A stretch of DNA of 64,000 nt from positions 1 to 64,000 of the forward strand of contig JAGXFY010000081.1 of assembly GCA_024636985.1 (NCBI GenBank). Reading direction: 5' to 3'. Positions 22,208-31,197 of this stretch are shown here, one piece after another (within the stretch, counting starts at the first letter, position 1; each line of letters starts with the position of its first letter). The stretch is from Petrocella sp024636985. Its GTDB lineage: Bacteria; Bacillota; Clostridia; Lachnospirales; Vallitaleaceae. The notes below the pieces were generated by a model. That model was not told the origin of the DNA. It made no database searches and saw nothing but the letters and a program-made list of their open reading frames with translations. The translations under genes and the position numbers were made by a program.

Positions 22208-23815
22208 CTAAAGTGATGATACTTTTATATCGGCACCTTTTTTAGTAATGATAACGCCTTTAATCTCATCCCTGATATGTGTGCTTATATTTCCAATCGA
22301 TATCTTAACACCGGTATAAAGTTCGTGGCTTACTTTTACAACGCCGGCATTTTTGTTTTCTACTTCTGTTTGCATGGTTTCATATTTCTTTTTGCTTTGC
22401 GTCAACTTGTTGGTTAGGAAAATCTTGTTTCTTACAGCTGACATATACATTTCCTGCTTATCATCATCCAATTTTCCTGACATTTCTTTTCTTTTGTTGA
22501 GGAGTTGAATGACTTGTTCTATTTTTGATAGCTCGCTTTCCATTTTGGGGATTTCTCTTTTTAGTTCTCCATATTCGGATAGCATTATGGGATCAATACC
22601 AACTTCCACATTGGTAATGGTACCCATATGGGAACCAAGAATCCTTGTGGTTACGCCTTGTCCGGCGCGTACTGTACCACCTGAAATCATACCTTTTTTA
22701 CCTTCTACAGTGATGGTGCCTTTACAGGTTACGATACTATGTAATATGGCTTCACTATGAATATCACCTCCGGCAGTCACATTGGCGTTTTCAATATATT
22801 TGGCCTTAATATTATTGGCCGCCTGTATATTGCTTTTTCCCATGCCCTGTATACCTTTATGAAGTATGATACTACCACCCGAAATAATCTCTGCACCTTC
22901 TACAACACCAAGTACCTCAATATCGCCTCTGGCTTTGACCTTGAAGCCAGTAATCACGTTACCGTGTACGATGACCGTACCGTCAAAATCAATGTCCCCT
23001 GTAGAGTTTCCCACATTGTTTGGTACATCATAGGCATCATTGACAACAACTTTATCATCTACAATCTTAACAAGACCATCACATGCGGCATAGAGCTCTG
23101 TCTTATCTTCATTAATCGTGATATTCTTACCATACTTTAATTTGACCAACTTTGCCTTTTTGGGTGTAAGTAAATTCCCATGAAGATCGATACCATCAAC
23201 GCCTTTGACACCTGGTATCAACCTGGATAAAAGTTGGTCAGTTTTTACATGGGCAATAACATTCAGCTTATGATAATTAACATTCCCATCCGCATCCATC
23301 GTAGGTCGTACATCATTTTCTGTCTTAAAATAATGTTCAATTACGGCTTCTGTTTCGTGAGTTGGTGGTGTTCCTTTGGCAATTAGATAAGCACTGTTGA
23401 CTTCTCTTTCTATTTCAAGTACTTCTAACATCTCAATGTCGACACCATGTTTGACGCCTCTTGAACCCAAGTCTTTAATGATTTCTTCTTTGTTAAAGGG
23501 TCTGCTTGACTTATAGAAGGTTATATATGCTGACATTTTATTTTCAGATATCTCAATTCTAAAATATTCTTCATCTTCATCTGACACTTCAATTGGTTCT
23601 GCTATTTTCATCTCTATGCGCTCAAAGCCCTCCATCATTAATAGTTCTTCTAATGATGCAAGGTCATACATTTCAATATTCATATTTTTTAGTTCATTCT
23701 TTATTTCTTGAATTTCTACGTTCTTTCCGCCATCTTTTGCTTCAAAAACTTCTAAATAAAACCCATCATTGTTTGTTTTAATCTCAAAGTAGCCGTCGTT
23801 AATATTCGCTCCCAT
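22208..23815 (-). CDS. FapA (DUF342) family protein
   Basis: This 535-residue protein has an N-terminal variable region, a central block of short beta repeats (GDIDFDGTVIVHGNV, VKARGDIEVLGVVEGAEI, GGSIILHKGIQGMG, AGGDIHSEAILHS) forming the FapA beta-helix, and a coiled coil near 430-500. It ends in a small beta domain. DUF342/FapA proteins are common in clostridial flagellar or polysaccharide contexts, but their function is not established. ATG 23815 is preferred over the ATG nine bases upstream because of the position of AAGGATGG. It follows sigD by 12 bp. Confidence 0.85.
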   Translation of the reverse strand: MGANINDGYFEIKTNNDGFYLEVFEAKDGGKNVEIQEIKNELKNMNIEMYDLASLEELLMMEGFERIEMKIAEPIEVSDEDEEYFRIEISENKMSAYITFYKSSRPFNKEEIIKDLGSRGVKHGVDIEMLEVLEIEREVNSAYLIAKGTPPTHETEAVIEHYFKTENDVRPTMDADGNVNYHKLNVIAHVKTDQLLSRLIPGVKGVDGIDLHGNLLTPKKAKLVKLKYGKNITINEDKTELYAACDGLVKIVDDKVVVNDAYDVPNNVGNSTGDIDFDGTVIVHGNVITGFKVKARGDIEVLGVVEGAEIISGGSIILHKGIQGMGKSNIQAANNIKAKYIENANVTAGGDIHSEAILHSIVTCKGTITVEGKKGMISGGTVRAGQGVTTRILGSHMGTITNVEVGIDPIMLSEYGELKREIPKMESELSKIEQVIQLLNKRKEMSGKLDDDKQEMYMSAVRNKIFLTNKLTQSKKKYETMQTEVENKNAGVVKVSHELYTGVKISIGNISTHIRDEIKGVIITKKGADIKVSSL

Positions 23816-23827
23816 AAACACCATCCT

Positions 23828-24595
23828 TTATAGTGATGATAGCAATTCAATATTATTCCCCAATAATTGCTTCATTTTCCCAAGTGCCTTTGTGTGTAAC
23901 TGACTGATTCTTGATTCTGATACCTCCATGATATGGCTAATTTCTTTTAATGTTAATTCTTCATAATAATACAAGGTGATGACCTTACATTCTTTTTCTG
24001 ATAAGCTGCTTATGGCATCAACCAACATTTTTTTCAATTCTTTTTTTTCTAGATTCGCTTCCGGCAACATGAACCTTGATTTGTTAAGGGGTTCTACGTT
24101 ACTTTCTCCACCTTTTTCAACATAATCTTCCAAAGAAGTGAGTTTTAATGCTTTTGTCTGATCTTGCCATTTTAAATACTCATCGACTGAAATATTCATT
24201 TCCTCAGCCATATCCATATCTGTAACAGGTCTGTTCAGCTCTGATTCTAACTTCTGATATGTGCGTTCGATGTCCTTCTGCTTTTTCCTTACGGATCTTG
24301 GAATCCAGTCCATTTTTCTTATGTTATCTAGAATGGCACCTCTAATTCGAAGGGAAGCATAGGTCTCAAACTTAATGCCTTTGTCATAGTCAAATTTGTC
24401 AATGGCATCTATAAGTCCAAATACCCCATAACCTACTAAGTCATCAAATTCAACATTATTGCCTAAATACATACTTAATCTGCCGGCCACATACTTGACC
24501 ACTTGAGCGTATTCTATGATCAACTGTTCTTTGATTTTTTTGTCTTTGGTTTGGCTATATATCTCCCATAGCTTATCTGTGCTTTGCTTTTCCAT
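23828..24595 (-). CDS. sigD: Flagellar sigma factor sigma-28 / sigma-D (FliA family)
   Basis: This 255-residue sigma factor directs late flagellar, motor and chemotaxis genes. Region 2 contains DLVGYGVFGLIDAIDKFDYDKGIKFETYASLRIRGAI-type sequence with the WIPRSVRKK segment typical of FliA. Region 3 follows. Region 4 reads LSEKECKVITLYYYEELTL, then KEISHIMEVSESRISQLHTKAL. The ATG has ATATGGAGG upstream. Its place after cheC/cheD matches Bacillus. No FlgM anti-sigma gene is in the window. Confidence 0.96.
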   Translation of the reverse strand: MEKQSTDKLWEIYSQTKDKKIKEQLIIEYAQVVKYVAGRLSMYLGNNVEFDDLVGYGVFGLIDAIDKFDYDKGIKFETYASLRIRGAILDNIRKMDWIPRSVRKKQKDIERTYQKLESELNRPVTDMDMAEEMNISVDEYLKWQDQTKALKLTSLEDYVEKGGESNVEPLNKSRFMLPEANLEKKELKKMLVDAISSLSEKECKVITLYYYEELTLKEISHIMEVSESRISQLHTKALGKMKQLLGNNIELLSSL

Positions 24596-24612
24596 TGTGT
24601 GCCTCCATATAA

Positions 24613-24897
24613 TTAGGATTCATCATCTATGTCTTTAGACGCTTCTTTTCCTTCTTCAAGGCTCTTAACTTCCCTGTCTAATAATTGTTTTTCCTTTTCT
24701 CTGGCCGTTTGATCTGCTTTTTCGGTAATTCTATTTAACATCATCTGTATTACCGTACCCAAGATAAAAAAGATAATCAAAACAATCATCAAAGTATACA
24801 CAAGATGATTCAAGGCGTATTTGGAAATCATGCTTATAACTGTAACAATAATGCCAGCTATCAGCATTATAATGATGTTCAGATTTTTAAATGGCAT
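24613..24897 (-). CDS. Small two-span membrane protein of unknown function between cheD and sigD
   Basis: This 94-residue protein has two hydrophobic helices (residues about 7-25 and 33-52, LNIIIMLIAGIIVTVISMI and LVYTLMIVLIIFFILGTVI). They are followed by a charged helical tail rich in Glu and Lys. A gene of this size and layout at the cheD-sigD junction is common in Clostridia, but I know no function. The ATG has GAGG upstream. It is 10 bp after cheD and 17 bp before sigD, so it is certainly co-transcribed. Confidence 0.75.
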   Translation of the reverse strand: MPFKNLNIIIMLIAGIIVTVISMISKYALNHLVYTLMIVLIIFFILGTVIQMMLNRITEKADQTAREKEKQLLDREVKSLEEGKEASKDIDDES

Positions 24898-24907
24898 AAT
24901 GACCTCA

Positions 24908-25396
24908 CTATATTGTTTTTGGCGGTTTACCTATTGTCTTAATGAGTAAATCTCCAGTTTCTGAGTAGAACTCTATGGTCCTACCATAGTTTTCACCTAT
25001 ATCTTCAGATAATAACCTAATCCTTAATGCATCGAGCTTCTTTTTTGAAGCAATTGCGTTTCTCTCTCCGATTCTCATTAAGTCATTGGTGCTACCAAAT
25101 GAAAACATTTGAGCACCTCCGGCTATCTTGGACACAAGTCTATTTCTTTTGGCACCTAATACTTCCATATCTTTGATGAGCTGATCAATCGCTGTATCTG
25201 CAAATTTTGCTACATTGCTGTTATTTCTAATTTGCGTACTATCCGGTAGCATTACATGGGCTAAACCGCTGACTTTTGTGATAGGATCATATAATATGAT
25301 GCCGACACAAGAACCCAATCCAAGCGTTGTCAGAACATCTGGCGATTTACAAGTGTTTAAATCCGCCATCCCCACTTTAATCATATTTGCAGCCAT
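24908..25396 (-). CDS. cheD: Chemoreceptor glutamine deamidase CheD
   Basis: This 162-residue enzyme deamidates glutamines in chemoreceptors and binds CheC. The catalytic Cys (residue 30, LGLGSCVGIILYD) and His (residue 47, SGLAHVMLPDS) are present, as is the KIAGGAQMF motif. The start codon overlaps the cheC stop by one base (TAATG). Pairing with CheC fits the Bacillus-type adaptation system, in which CheD switches between receptors and CheC. Confidence 0.96.
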   Translation of the reverse strand: MAANMIKVGMADLNTCKSPDVLTTLGLGSCVGIILYDPITKVSGLAHVMLPDSTQIRNNSNVAKFADTAIDQLIKDMEVLGAKRNRLVSKIAGGAQMFSFGSTNDLMRIGERNAIASKKKLDALRIRLLSEDIGENYGRTIEFYSETGDLLIKTIGKPPKTI

Positions 25397-26016
25397 TAAG
25401 TATCAATCCCCAAACTTCTTAATATTATGCCATATGAAGGCATGTCCGGTATTAGAATAAAATACCCGAAAACATTTTCACGGTCACCACCAAAATCTGT
25501 TTGAATCAGCAGTGCTTTGTCACCTACCTTACCAAACTCAATAGCAGGTACACTGAGTATGGCACCTGCCATATCAATTGCCATATAGGGTATCGTTGCA
25601 AGAATTTTCAGATTGGTCAAGGAGGACAATGAGGATAAATAAGCACCTGATATGATGTTGCCAATCTCTTTTAATGCTGATAAATCCATTTCATCAAAGT
25701 CCTCAAAGTTATCAATATTCTTCCCCATGAGCATATTAATCAGTATATGGGCTGCTGACTGTTCAAGAACAAACATAATCATACCGCTAATCTCGCCTTC
25801 TAGACCCAGCAGGATACCAACAATTGGGTTTTCCGCACCGCCTAGAACTTCTGATAAATCCTTAAACTCTAATACTTTTACTACCGGTATACCCATATCA
25901 ATGCGCCTATTAATCAATTGTGATAAAGCTGTTGTCGCATTCCCGGCTCCGATGTTTCCGATTTCTTTTAAAATATCCAGTTGTACACTATCAATGTTAT
26001 CAAAATTATCCATCAT
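25396..26016 (-). CDS. cheC: CheY-P phosphatase CheC
   Basis: This protein of about 206 residues dephosphorylates CheY-P. It has two copies of the phosphatase motif, LDILKEIGNIGAGNATTAL near residue 14 and LSALKEIGNIISGAYLSSL near 110, each with the Glu and Asn that attack the phosphoryl group. Adjacent ATGs at 26016 and 26013 and a GTG at 26019 are all possible. An AGGATTAGGTG site fits the ATGs. It is a cytoplasmic partner of CheD. Confidence 0.95.
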   Translation of the reverse strand: MMDNFDNIDSVQLDILKEIGNIGAGNATTALSQLINRRIDMGIPVVKVLEFKDLSEVLGGAENPIVGILLGLEGEISGMIMFVLEQSAAHILINMLMGKNIDNFEDFDEMDLSALKEIGNIISGAYLSSLSSLTNLKILATIPYMAIDMAGAILSVPAIEFGKVGDKALLIQTDFGGDRENVFGYFILIPDMPSYGIILRSLGIDT

Positions 26017-26029
26017 CACCTAATCCTTT

Positions 26030-26497
26030 CTATGCTTTCAAAGGGTCATTCACCTTGATGAGCTCTTCAATGTTTAATAGCGTCACAAGAGACTCTCCTA
26101 CTTTTCCCACTCCAAAAACATAGGCATCTTTTTCTTCATGTGATTCTCTACTGATGTTGTCGATGTCAGCTTCTGATAACTGGATAACTTCTTTGACTTC
26201 ATCTACGATTAAGCCAATCTCATTGCCCTCTAACTTGACAAATATGATACGTGTATTGTCCGTTAAGACATCTTCTTCCATATCAAATTTTAATCTTATG
26301 CTCATGACCGGTATAATATCACCACGTAGATTAACGACGCCTTTTATATAATAAGGGGCTTTTGGTACACGGGTGATATTAATCATTCTTACAATATTTT
26401 GTACAAATTGAATGTTGATGCCGTATTGCTCAACACCTAATTTTACTACAATAAATTGAGATAATTCCATTTTTTGTGCATTTTCATTATTATCCAT
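26030..26497 (-). CDS. cheW: Chemotaxis coupling protein CheW
   Basis: This 155-residue adaptor links chemoreceptors to CheA. The fold is visible in LSQFIVVKLGVEQYGINIQFVQNI, then ITRVPKAPYYIKGVVNLRGDIIPV and IGLIVDEVKEVIQL. I place the start at ATG 26497, seven bases after GGAGGG. An ATG at 26512 overlaps the cheA stop but has no site. It ends 13 bp before cheC. Confidence 0.96.
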   Translation of the reverse strand: MDNNENAQKMELSQFIVVKLGVEQYGINIQFVQNIVRMINITRVPKAPYYIKGVVNLRGDIIPVMSIRLKFDMEEDVLTDNTRIIFVKLEGNEIGLIVDEVKEVIQLSEADIDNISRESHEEKDAYVFGVGKVGESLVTLLNIEELIKVNDPLKA

Positions 26498-26511
26498 CTT
26501 AATACCCTCCA

Positions 26512-28554
26512 TTATACCAGTGAATTAACGTCAAGTATCAGAGCTACTTCACCGTCACCAAGTATCGTTGCACCGGCAATCATCTTCAAGTTCGTTAAGT
26601 ATTTTCCTAGTGTCTTGATAACGATTTCCTGTTGTCCAATGAGTGAATCTACAACAAAACCAGCCAACTTGTCACCTTTGTTTACTATAACCACTGTTAT
26701 GGATGTTTTATTCTCATTTTGTGCCTGTAGGTCTAATTTATCATGTAATCTGATGATAGGAATGACACGTCCTCTAAGGTTGATGACTTCTGAACCCTGA
26801 ATATATTTGATATCCGAGATTTTGACATCTTCGATGTTTTGAATGGAGTTAAGTGGTATTGCGTATTTTTCTTCATTCAATTGTACCATCAATGCCTGTA
26901 TAATCGCTAAGGTTAGTGGTAATCTAATGATGAAAGTACTACCTTTACCAAGTGCAGTCTTAACTTCAATGTCACCGCCAAGGGCTTCTATCTTAGTCTT
27001 AACAACATCTAGACCAACGCCACGACCGGATACATCTGAAATCTTATCCGCTGTTGAAAAACTTGGTCTAAACAACAATTCTATGATTTCTTGATCGCTC
27101 ATCGTGTTCGCTTGATCATAGCTAATCGCACCACTATTAATGGCTTTGTTTTTCACTTTAGTTACATCAATACCCGCGCCATCTTCACCGACTTCAATAA
27201 CAACATTGTTGCCGTCTTGATATGCCTTAAGATATACGTTGCCTGTTGCATCTTTACCACTTCTTACACGAGTATCCGGTGTCTCAAGGCCATGATCCCC
27301 TGCATTACGAATAAGGTGTACCAATGGGTCTCCTATTTCATCTATAACTGTTCTGTCAAGCTCTGTCTCTTCACCTGACATATGTAAGACCATTTGTTTG
27401 TTCAGTTTTCTGGACAAATCCCTTATGAGTCTTGGGAATCTATTAAATACTCTTTCAATCGGTACCATTCTGACTTTCATAACAGCATCGTGCAGATTGG
27501 TTGTGATTCTTTCTAAGTATTCAATTTGTTCAGAAAAATTGGTGTTTGTATTCTCAACGGTGAGTAATCCGTTCTTAATAATGATGAGCTCGCTTACTAG
27601 ATTCATTAAAGTATCTAGTCTTTCTATGTCGACTCTTACCGTTCTATTGGTTACAGGTTTATTGGCAGACTTAGAATCCGAGTCTTTTGTTCTTCCTTTT
27701 TGTTGATCGTCCTCTTCATCCTTTAAGTCATCTTCTTCACTTACTGGCGCAGTAATCGCTGTTTCAAGATCAACTTCATCAATTAAAACTTTTTCCACTT
27801 CAGCAATATTCCCCAAATCATGTATAAACTTATCTTCACCTTCTGAGGACACCACCACAACTGAAAAATCGAAGTCAAATTTTTCATCTTCTATGTCTTG
27901 AACAGCTGGATCTGATTTTATGATTGATCCAAGTTTTTCCAGTGTTCTAAATATAATGAAAGCTCTTGCTGATTTGAGTACACAACCTTCTGATAAATAG
28001 ATGGTTATGCCAAAACTTTTTAGGTTCTCTTTTTTTGCCTGAACAACAGCATGTCGTTCAAAATCAGTAAACACAAGAGCTTGATGTTTTCGTTCGTTTA
28101 CGATTTCATCTGTCTTTGTATCTTGACTTACCCTTGCTTCCGTTTTTGTGGTTGCTTCGGCTGATTTTTTTTCACCATTTAGGGCAGCATTAAGTGCATC
28201 GATGATTGCTTTATATTCTTTCTCACCTTCGTTACCGGTTTGAACAATGGATTCTACATATTGCTCTAAAGCATCCAGACATTTGAACATTGTGTCTAAT
28301 AAATTGGCATCAATTGCCATATTTCCCAGTCTGATCTCCGATAACACGTTTTCCATGTCATGGGTCAGTTGGTTCATCCGCTTAAAGCCCATGGTTGCCG
28401 CCATACCTTTTAAAGTATGGGCTGATCTAAATACTTCGTTAATTAAATCCTTATCACTAGGCTTACTTTCCAGGGCCAATAAGCATGTGTTTAGGCTTTG
28501 TAAATGTTCTTTTGACTCATCAATAAAGATTTCTAGATATTGACTTACGTCCAT
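26512..28554 (-). CDS. cheA: Chemotaxis histidine kinase CheA
   Basis: This 680-residue kinase phosphorylates CheY and CheB in response to receptor signals. In order: the P1 HPt domain with the phosphorylated His 46 in FRSAHTLKGMAATMGF, a P2-like linker and response-regulator-binding region, and the P3 dimerisation helix hairpin. The P4 ATPase follows (LVHLIRNAGDHGLETPD, GEDGAGID, GRGVGLDVVKT, GKGSTFIIRLP), then the P5 CheW-like regulatory domain. Its ATG overlaps the cheB stop (TAATG). All catalytic boxes are intact. Confidence 0.97.
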   Translation of the reverse strand: MDVSQYLEIFIDESKEHLQSLNTCLLALESKPSDKDLINEVFRSAHTLKGMAATMGFKRMNQLTHDMENVLSEIRLGNMAIDANLLDTMFKCLDALEQYVESIVQTGNEGEKEYKAIIDALNAALNGEKKSAEATTKTEARVSQDTKTDEIVNERKHQALVFTDFERHAVVQAKKENLKSFGITIYLSEGCVLKSARAFIIFRTLEKLGSIIKSDPAVQDIEDEKFDFDFSVVVVSSEGEDKFIHDLGNIAEVEKVLIDEVDLETAITAPVSEEDDLKDEEDDQQKGRTKDSDSKSANKPVTNRTVRVDIERLDTLMNLVSELIIIKNGLLTVENTNTNFSEQIEYLERITTNLHDAVMKVRMVPIERVFNRFPRLIRDLSRKLNKQMVLHMSGEETELDRTVIDEIGDPLVHLIRNAGDHGLETPDTRVRSGKDATGNVYLKAYQDGNNVVIEVGEDGAGIDVTKVKNKAINSGAISYDQANTMSDQEIIELLFRPSFSTADKISDVSGRGVGLDVVKTKIEALGGDIEVKTALGKGSTFIIRLPLTLAIIQALMVQLNEEKYAIPLNSIQNIEDVKISDIKYIQGSEVINLRGRVIPIIRLHDKLDLQAQNENKTSITVVIVNKGDKLAGFVVDSLIGQQEIVIKTLGKYLTNLKMIAGATILGDGEVALILDVNSLV

Positions 28555-29636
28555 TAAAGCACCCCCAATTTCTTGGTAATCGTTTCTGATATTTTATTTA
28601 GTGACACAATTTCGTTGGCAAGACCGGCCTCTACCACTGACTTTGGCATGCCGTATACGACACATGAAGCTTCATCTTGAGCAACGATATGAATGTTTCT
28701 CTTACCACATAGTTCTTTTAGTCCCAACGTACCATCTGCTCCCATACCCGTCATGATAACACCAACATATTGTCTCTGCCTGAGCTTGGCTAGTGAGCGC
28801 ATCATAACATTTACAGCCGGTTTATGACCACCAACTGGTTCTTCATTCGATAGCTCTATGAATAAAGTACCATCACTTTTCTCACTCACAATCAAATGAC
28901 GATCTCCCGGCGCTATATAAGCCCAACCGTTCTTGATGACATCACCATGCTCTGCTTCTTTGACGTTAATACTGCTAAGTTGATCCAACCTATTTGCCAA
29001 TGATTTCGTGAATCCAGGTGGCATATGTTGTACAACTACAATACCGGCATCAATATTGGAAGGTAGATAAGGCAACACATATTGGAGTGCTCTAGGACCA
29101 CCCGTTGATGTTCCAATTGCAACAAGATTATTACTCACACCTTGCTTCGTTGGCACTTTTGCTGTTTTTTGACTCGACATAATTGTACTGGTCGTTGGCG
29201 GTTTCATTTCTACAGCCGCACGTATACCAACATTGGCCGCTAAAAAGAGTTTCTCCAACAACTCTACTTTGACTTCTTCTGAATTAACCTTGAATATGTT
29301 ACTTGGCTTGCCTAAAAAATCTATGGCACCAAACTCCAATGCTTCTATCGTCTCTTTTGCACCTTCCTTTGTGAGGGTGCTCATCATAACAACCGGTGTT
29401 GGCATTGTTGATTGAAGCCTTTTTAACATGGTTAGTCCGTCCATGACTGGCATTTGAACATCTAATGATATGACGTCCGGGTTTAGCGCTTTAACCTGTT
29501 CAAGACCTTCTTTACCGTTAGATGCAGTTCCGACAACTTCAAATCTACTGTCAGAACTAATTATATCACTAATTACCCTTCTCATGAATGCAGAGTCATC
29601 AATTATGAGAACTTTTTTTGTTTTTTCCATCTTCAT
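28554..29636 (-). CDS. cheB: Chemotaxis protein-glutamate methylesterase CheB
   Basis: This 360-residue response regulator-esterase demethylates receptors. The receiver domain (VLIIDDSAFMRRVI; phospho-Asp in ISLDVQMPVMDG) is joined by a linker to the esterase with its catalytic Ser in IGTSTGGPRALQ, His in VVVQHMPPGFT and Asp in TGMGADGTLGL. ATG 29636 overlaps the previous stop (TGATG) and has AGG six bases upstream. No cheR is in the window, so the methyltransferase must be encoded elsewhere. Confidence 0.97.
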   Translation of the reverse strand: MKMEKTKKVLIIDDSAFMRRVISDIISSDSRFEVVGTASNGKEGLEQVKALNPDVISLDVQMPVMDGLTMLKRLQSTMPTPVVMMSTLTKEGAKETIEALEFGAIDFLGKPSNIFKVNSEEVKVELLEKLFLAANVGIRAAVEMKPPTTSTIMSSQKTAKVPTKQGVSNNLVAIGTSTGGPRALQYVLPYLPSNIDAGIVVVQHMPPGFTKSLANRLDQLSSINVKEAEHGDVIKNGWAYIAPGDRHLIVSEKSDGTLFIELSNEEPVGGHKPAVNVMMRSLAKLRQRQYVGVIMTGMGADGTLGLKELCGKRNIHIVAQDEASCVVYGMPKSVVEAGLANEIVSLNKISETITKKLGVL

Positions 29637-30295
29637 CACAATCCTTTTTTGTTTTTTCTACGGCGTCTTTCCTCTTCAAAAATAAATTTTATGATTATTT
29701 CTCTTTCCTCTATTGTTATTTCATCAAAGACAACGCGATTTTCATAGATGTTATCTTGTGCTCTCAAATTGGATGATTCTACTATGACACCTGAAAGATA
29801 GAGATGGCATTCTTCCTGTTCATAGTTCAATTGTAAGTGATTAATGACGCCTTTCTTATCCAATAATTTTTTCTTGGAAGTAAAGCGTATACCTCCACCA
29901 CTAATGTCAAGAATAATGCCTTCTTCCCATTCTCCATTATCATCATCTTTGTAGTGAAACGTCAACATACAATCCAAACGATAGTATTGCCTGCGTTGAT
30001 ATTTTTGAAGTGCACTTTGAACCTCAAGTTTAATGAGGTATAGGTTATCATCTCTTATACGTTCGGTCACCGCTACTTCACATCTATATAAGCCATTACT
30101 TGTATAAACACACATACCATAATTCTGGTTGAGCTCTAAGGAAATAATCCTACCGCTTTCCATAGGTGCCAGTATAATGATTTCTCCCTCTTCTGAGACT
30201 TCCTGTATCTTACTTATATACTTTTCTTGTTTTTCTCCCATGAGTTGTTGAACTTCAAGTTCAATCTTATCCCCTACCTCAATACCTTTATACAT
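29636..30295 (-). CDS. Flagellar brake-like PilZ protein (YcgR/YpfA family)
   Basis: This protein of about 219 residues has an N-terminal YcgR-type beta domain and a C-terminal PilZ domain. The c-di-GMP motifs are present: RRQYYR (RxxxR) near residue 105-112 and DISGGGIRF ([D/N]xSxxG) near 135-143. Such proteins bind c-di-GMP and slow the flagellar motor or affect MotA. Position between flhG and cheB is common in Clostridia, and in Bacillus ypfA is elsewhere. ATG 30295 is preferred for the AAGGATGG site. c-di-GMP control of motility is a reasonable inference. Confidence 0.88.
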   Translation of the reverse strand: MYKGIEVGDKIELEVQQLMGEKQEKYISKIQEVSEEGEIIILAPMESGRIISLELNQNYGMCVYTSNGLYRCEVAVTERIRDDNLYLIKLEVQSALQKYQRRQYYRLDCMLTFHYKDDDNGEWEEGIILDISGGGIRFTSKKKLLDKKGVINHLQLNYEQEECHLYLSGVIVESSNLRAQDNIYENRVVFDEITIEEREIIIKFIFEEERRRRKNKKGL

Positions 30296-30306
30296 AGTCA
30301 CCATCC

Positions 30307-31197
30307 TTATGTGAATTTTTTCAATCTTAATATAGTGTTGAAAAGGTTGCCAAGTCCTCGCTCTTGTTCCGGTTGTGTTGTTCCGTTAATCATCCTGTCC
30401 GCCAATTCTTCAAACCCCTTCGTGATGATGGATTTTGGGAAAAGGATGGAGACAGGCTTTTGTTCAACGACAGCTTTAACCAAGTGCTTGTCGTTCGGCA
30501 AATACCCTATATTCGTTAAGTCTAAGTCAAGGTATTTATTGGTAACCTTATTTAACTTGTTAAAAATCTCTTTGCCTTCTGCTACGGTATCTGTTCTGTT
30601 TACCAATAGGTTGATGAGTTTTTGGTCAACATTGTTATGACGACGCTTAATGGCTTTTAAAACCGCATAGGCATCTGTTATGGACGTTGGCTCAGGTGTT
30701 GTTACTAAAAGCACTTCACTTGAAGCTGCTACAAAATCTAAAACTGAATCCGATATGCCCGCACCCGTATCAATAATTATTATATCAGCTAAACGGTCCA
30801 GTTCATATAGTTTTTCAATCATAAATGCCAACTGGTTTTTATCCAAACGCAATAGTTCTTGAACACCAGAACCGCCTGAAATGAATTCAATGCCAAGTGG
30901 ACCTGATGTAAGAACCTCTGTAATATCCTTGTTATTATAGATCATATCAAACATATTATATTTAGGAACAATGCCAAATATAACCTCTACATTGGCCAGT
31001 CCAAAATCTGCATCAAAAATAATGACTCTTTTTCCAAGTTTTTTAAACTGAATAGCCAGATTCACAGATACATTCGATTTTCCGACGCCACCTTTACCAC
31101 TTGTCACGGTGATGACACGGGCGCCAATAGGTCTTATACTTGCATCAGCTCTTTTTACAATATTTCTTAGATTAGCCGCTTGATCCATATCATTCAT
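30307..31197 (-). CDS. flhG: Flagellum number/placement ATPase FlhG (FleN, YlxH; MinD family)
   Basis: This protein of about 296 residues is a MinD-like ATPase with a deviant Walker A (VTSGKGGVGKSNVSVNLA), the FDADFGLANVEVIFG segment, IIIDTGAGISDSVLDF, and a C-terminal amphipathic membrane-targeting helix. The N-terminal DQAANLRNIV matches the FlhF-activating motif DQAxxLR. With FlhF it sets flagellar number and position. The start could be ATG 31197 (overlapping flhF) or ATG 31188; spacing to GGGGG does not decide. Confidence 0.95.
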   Translation of the reverse strand: MNDMDQAANLRNIVKRADASIRPIGARVITVTSGKGGVGKSNVSVNLAIQFKKLGKRVIIFDADFGLANVEVIFGIVPKYNMFDMIYNNKDITEVLTSGPLGIEFISGGSGVQELLRLDKNQLAFMIEKLYELDRLADIIIIDTGAGISDSVLDFVAASSEVLLVTTPEPTSITDAYAVLKAIKRRHNNVDQKLINLLVNRTDTVAEGKEIFNKLNKVTNKYLDLDLTNIGYLPNDKHLVKAVVEQKPVSILFPKSIITKGFEELADRMINGTTQPEQERGLGNLFNTILRLKKFT

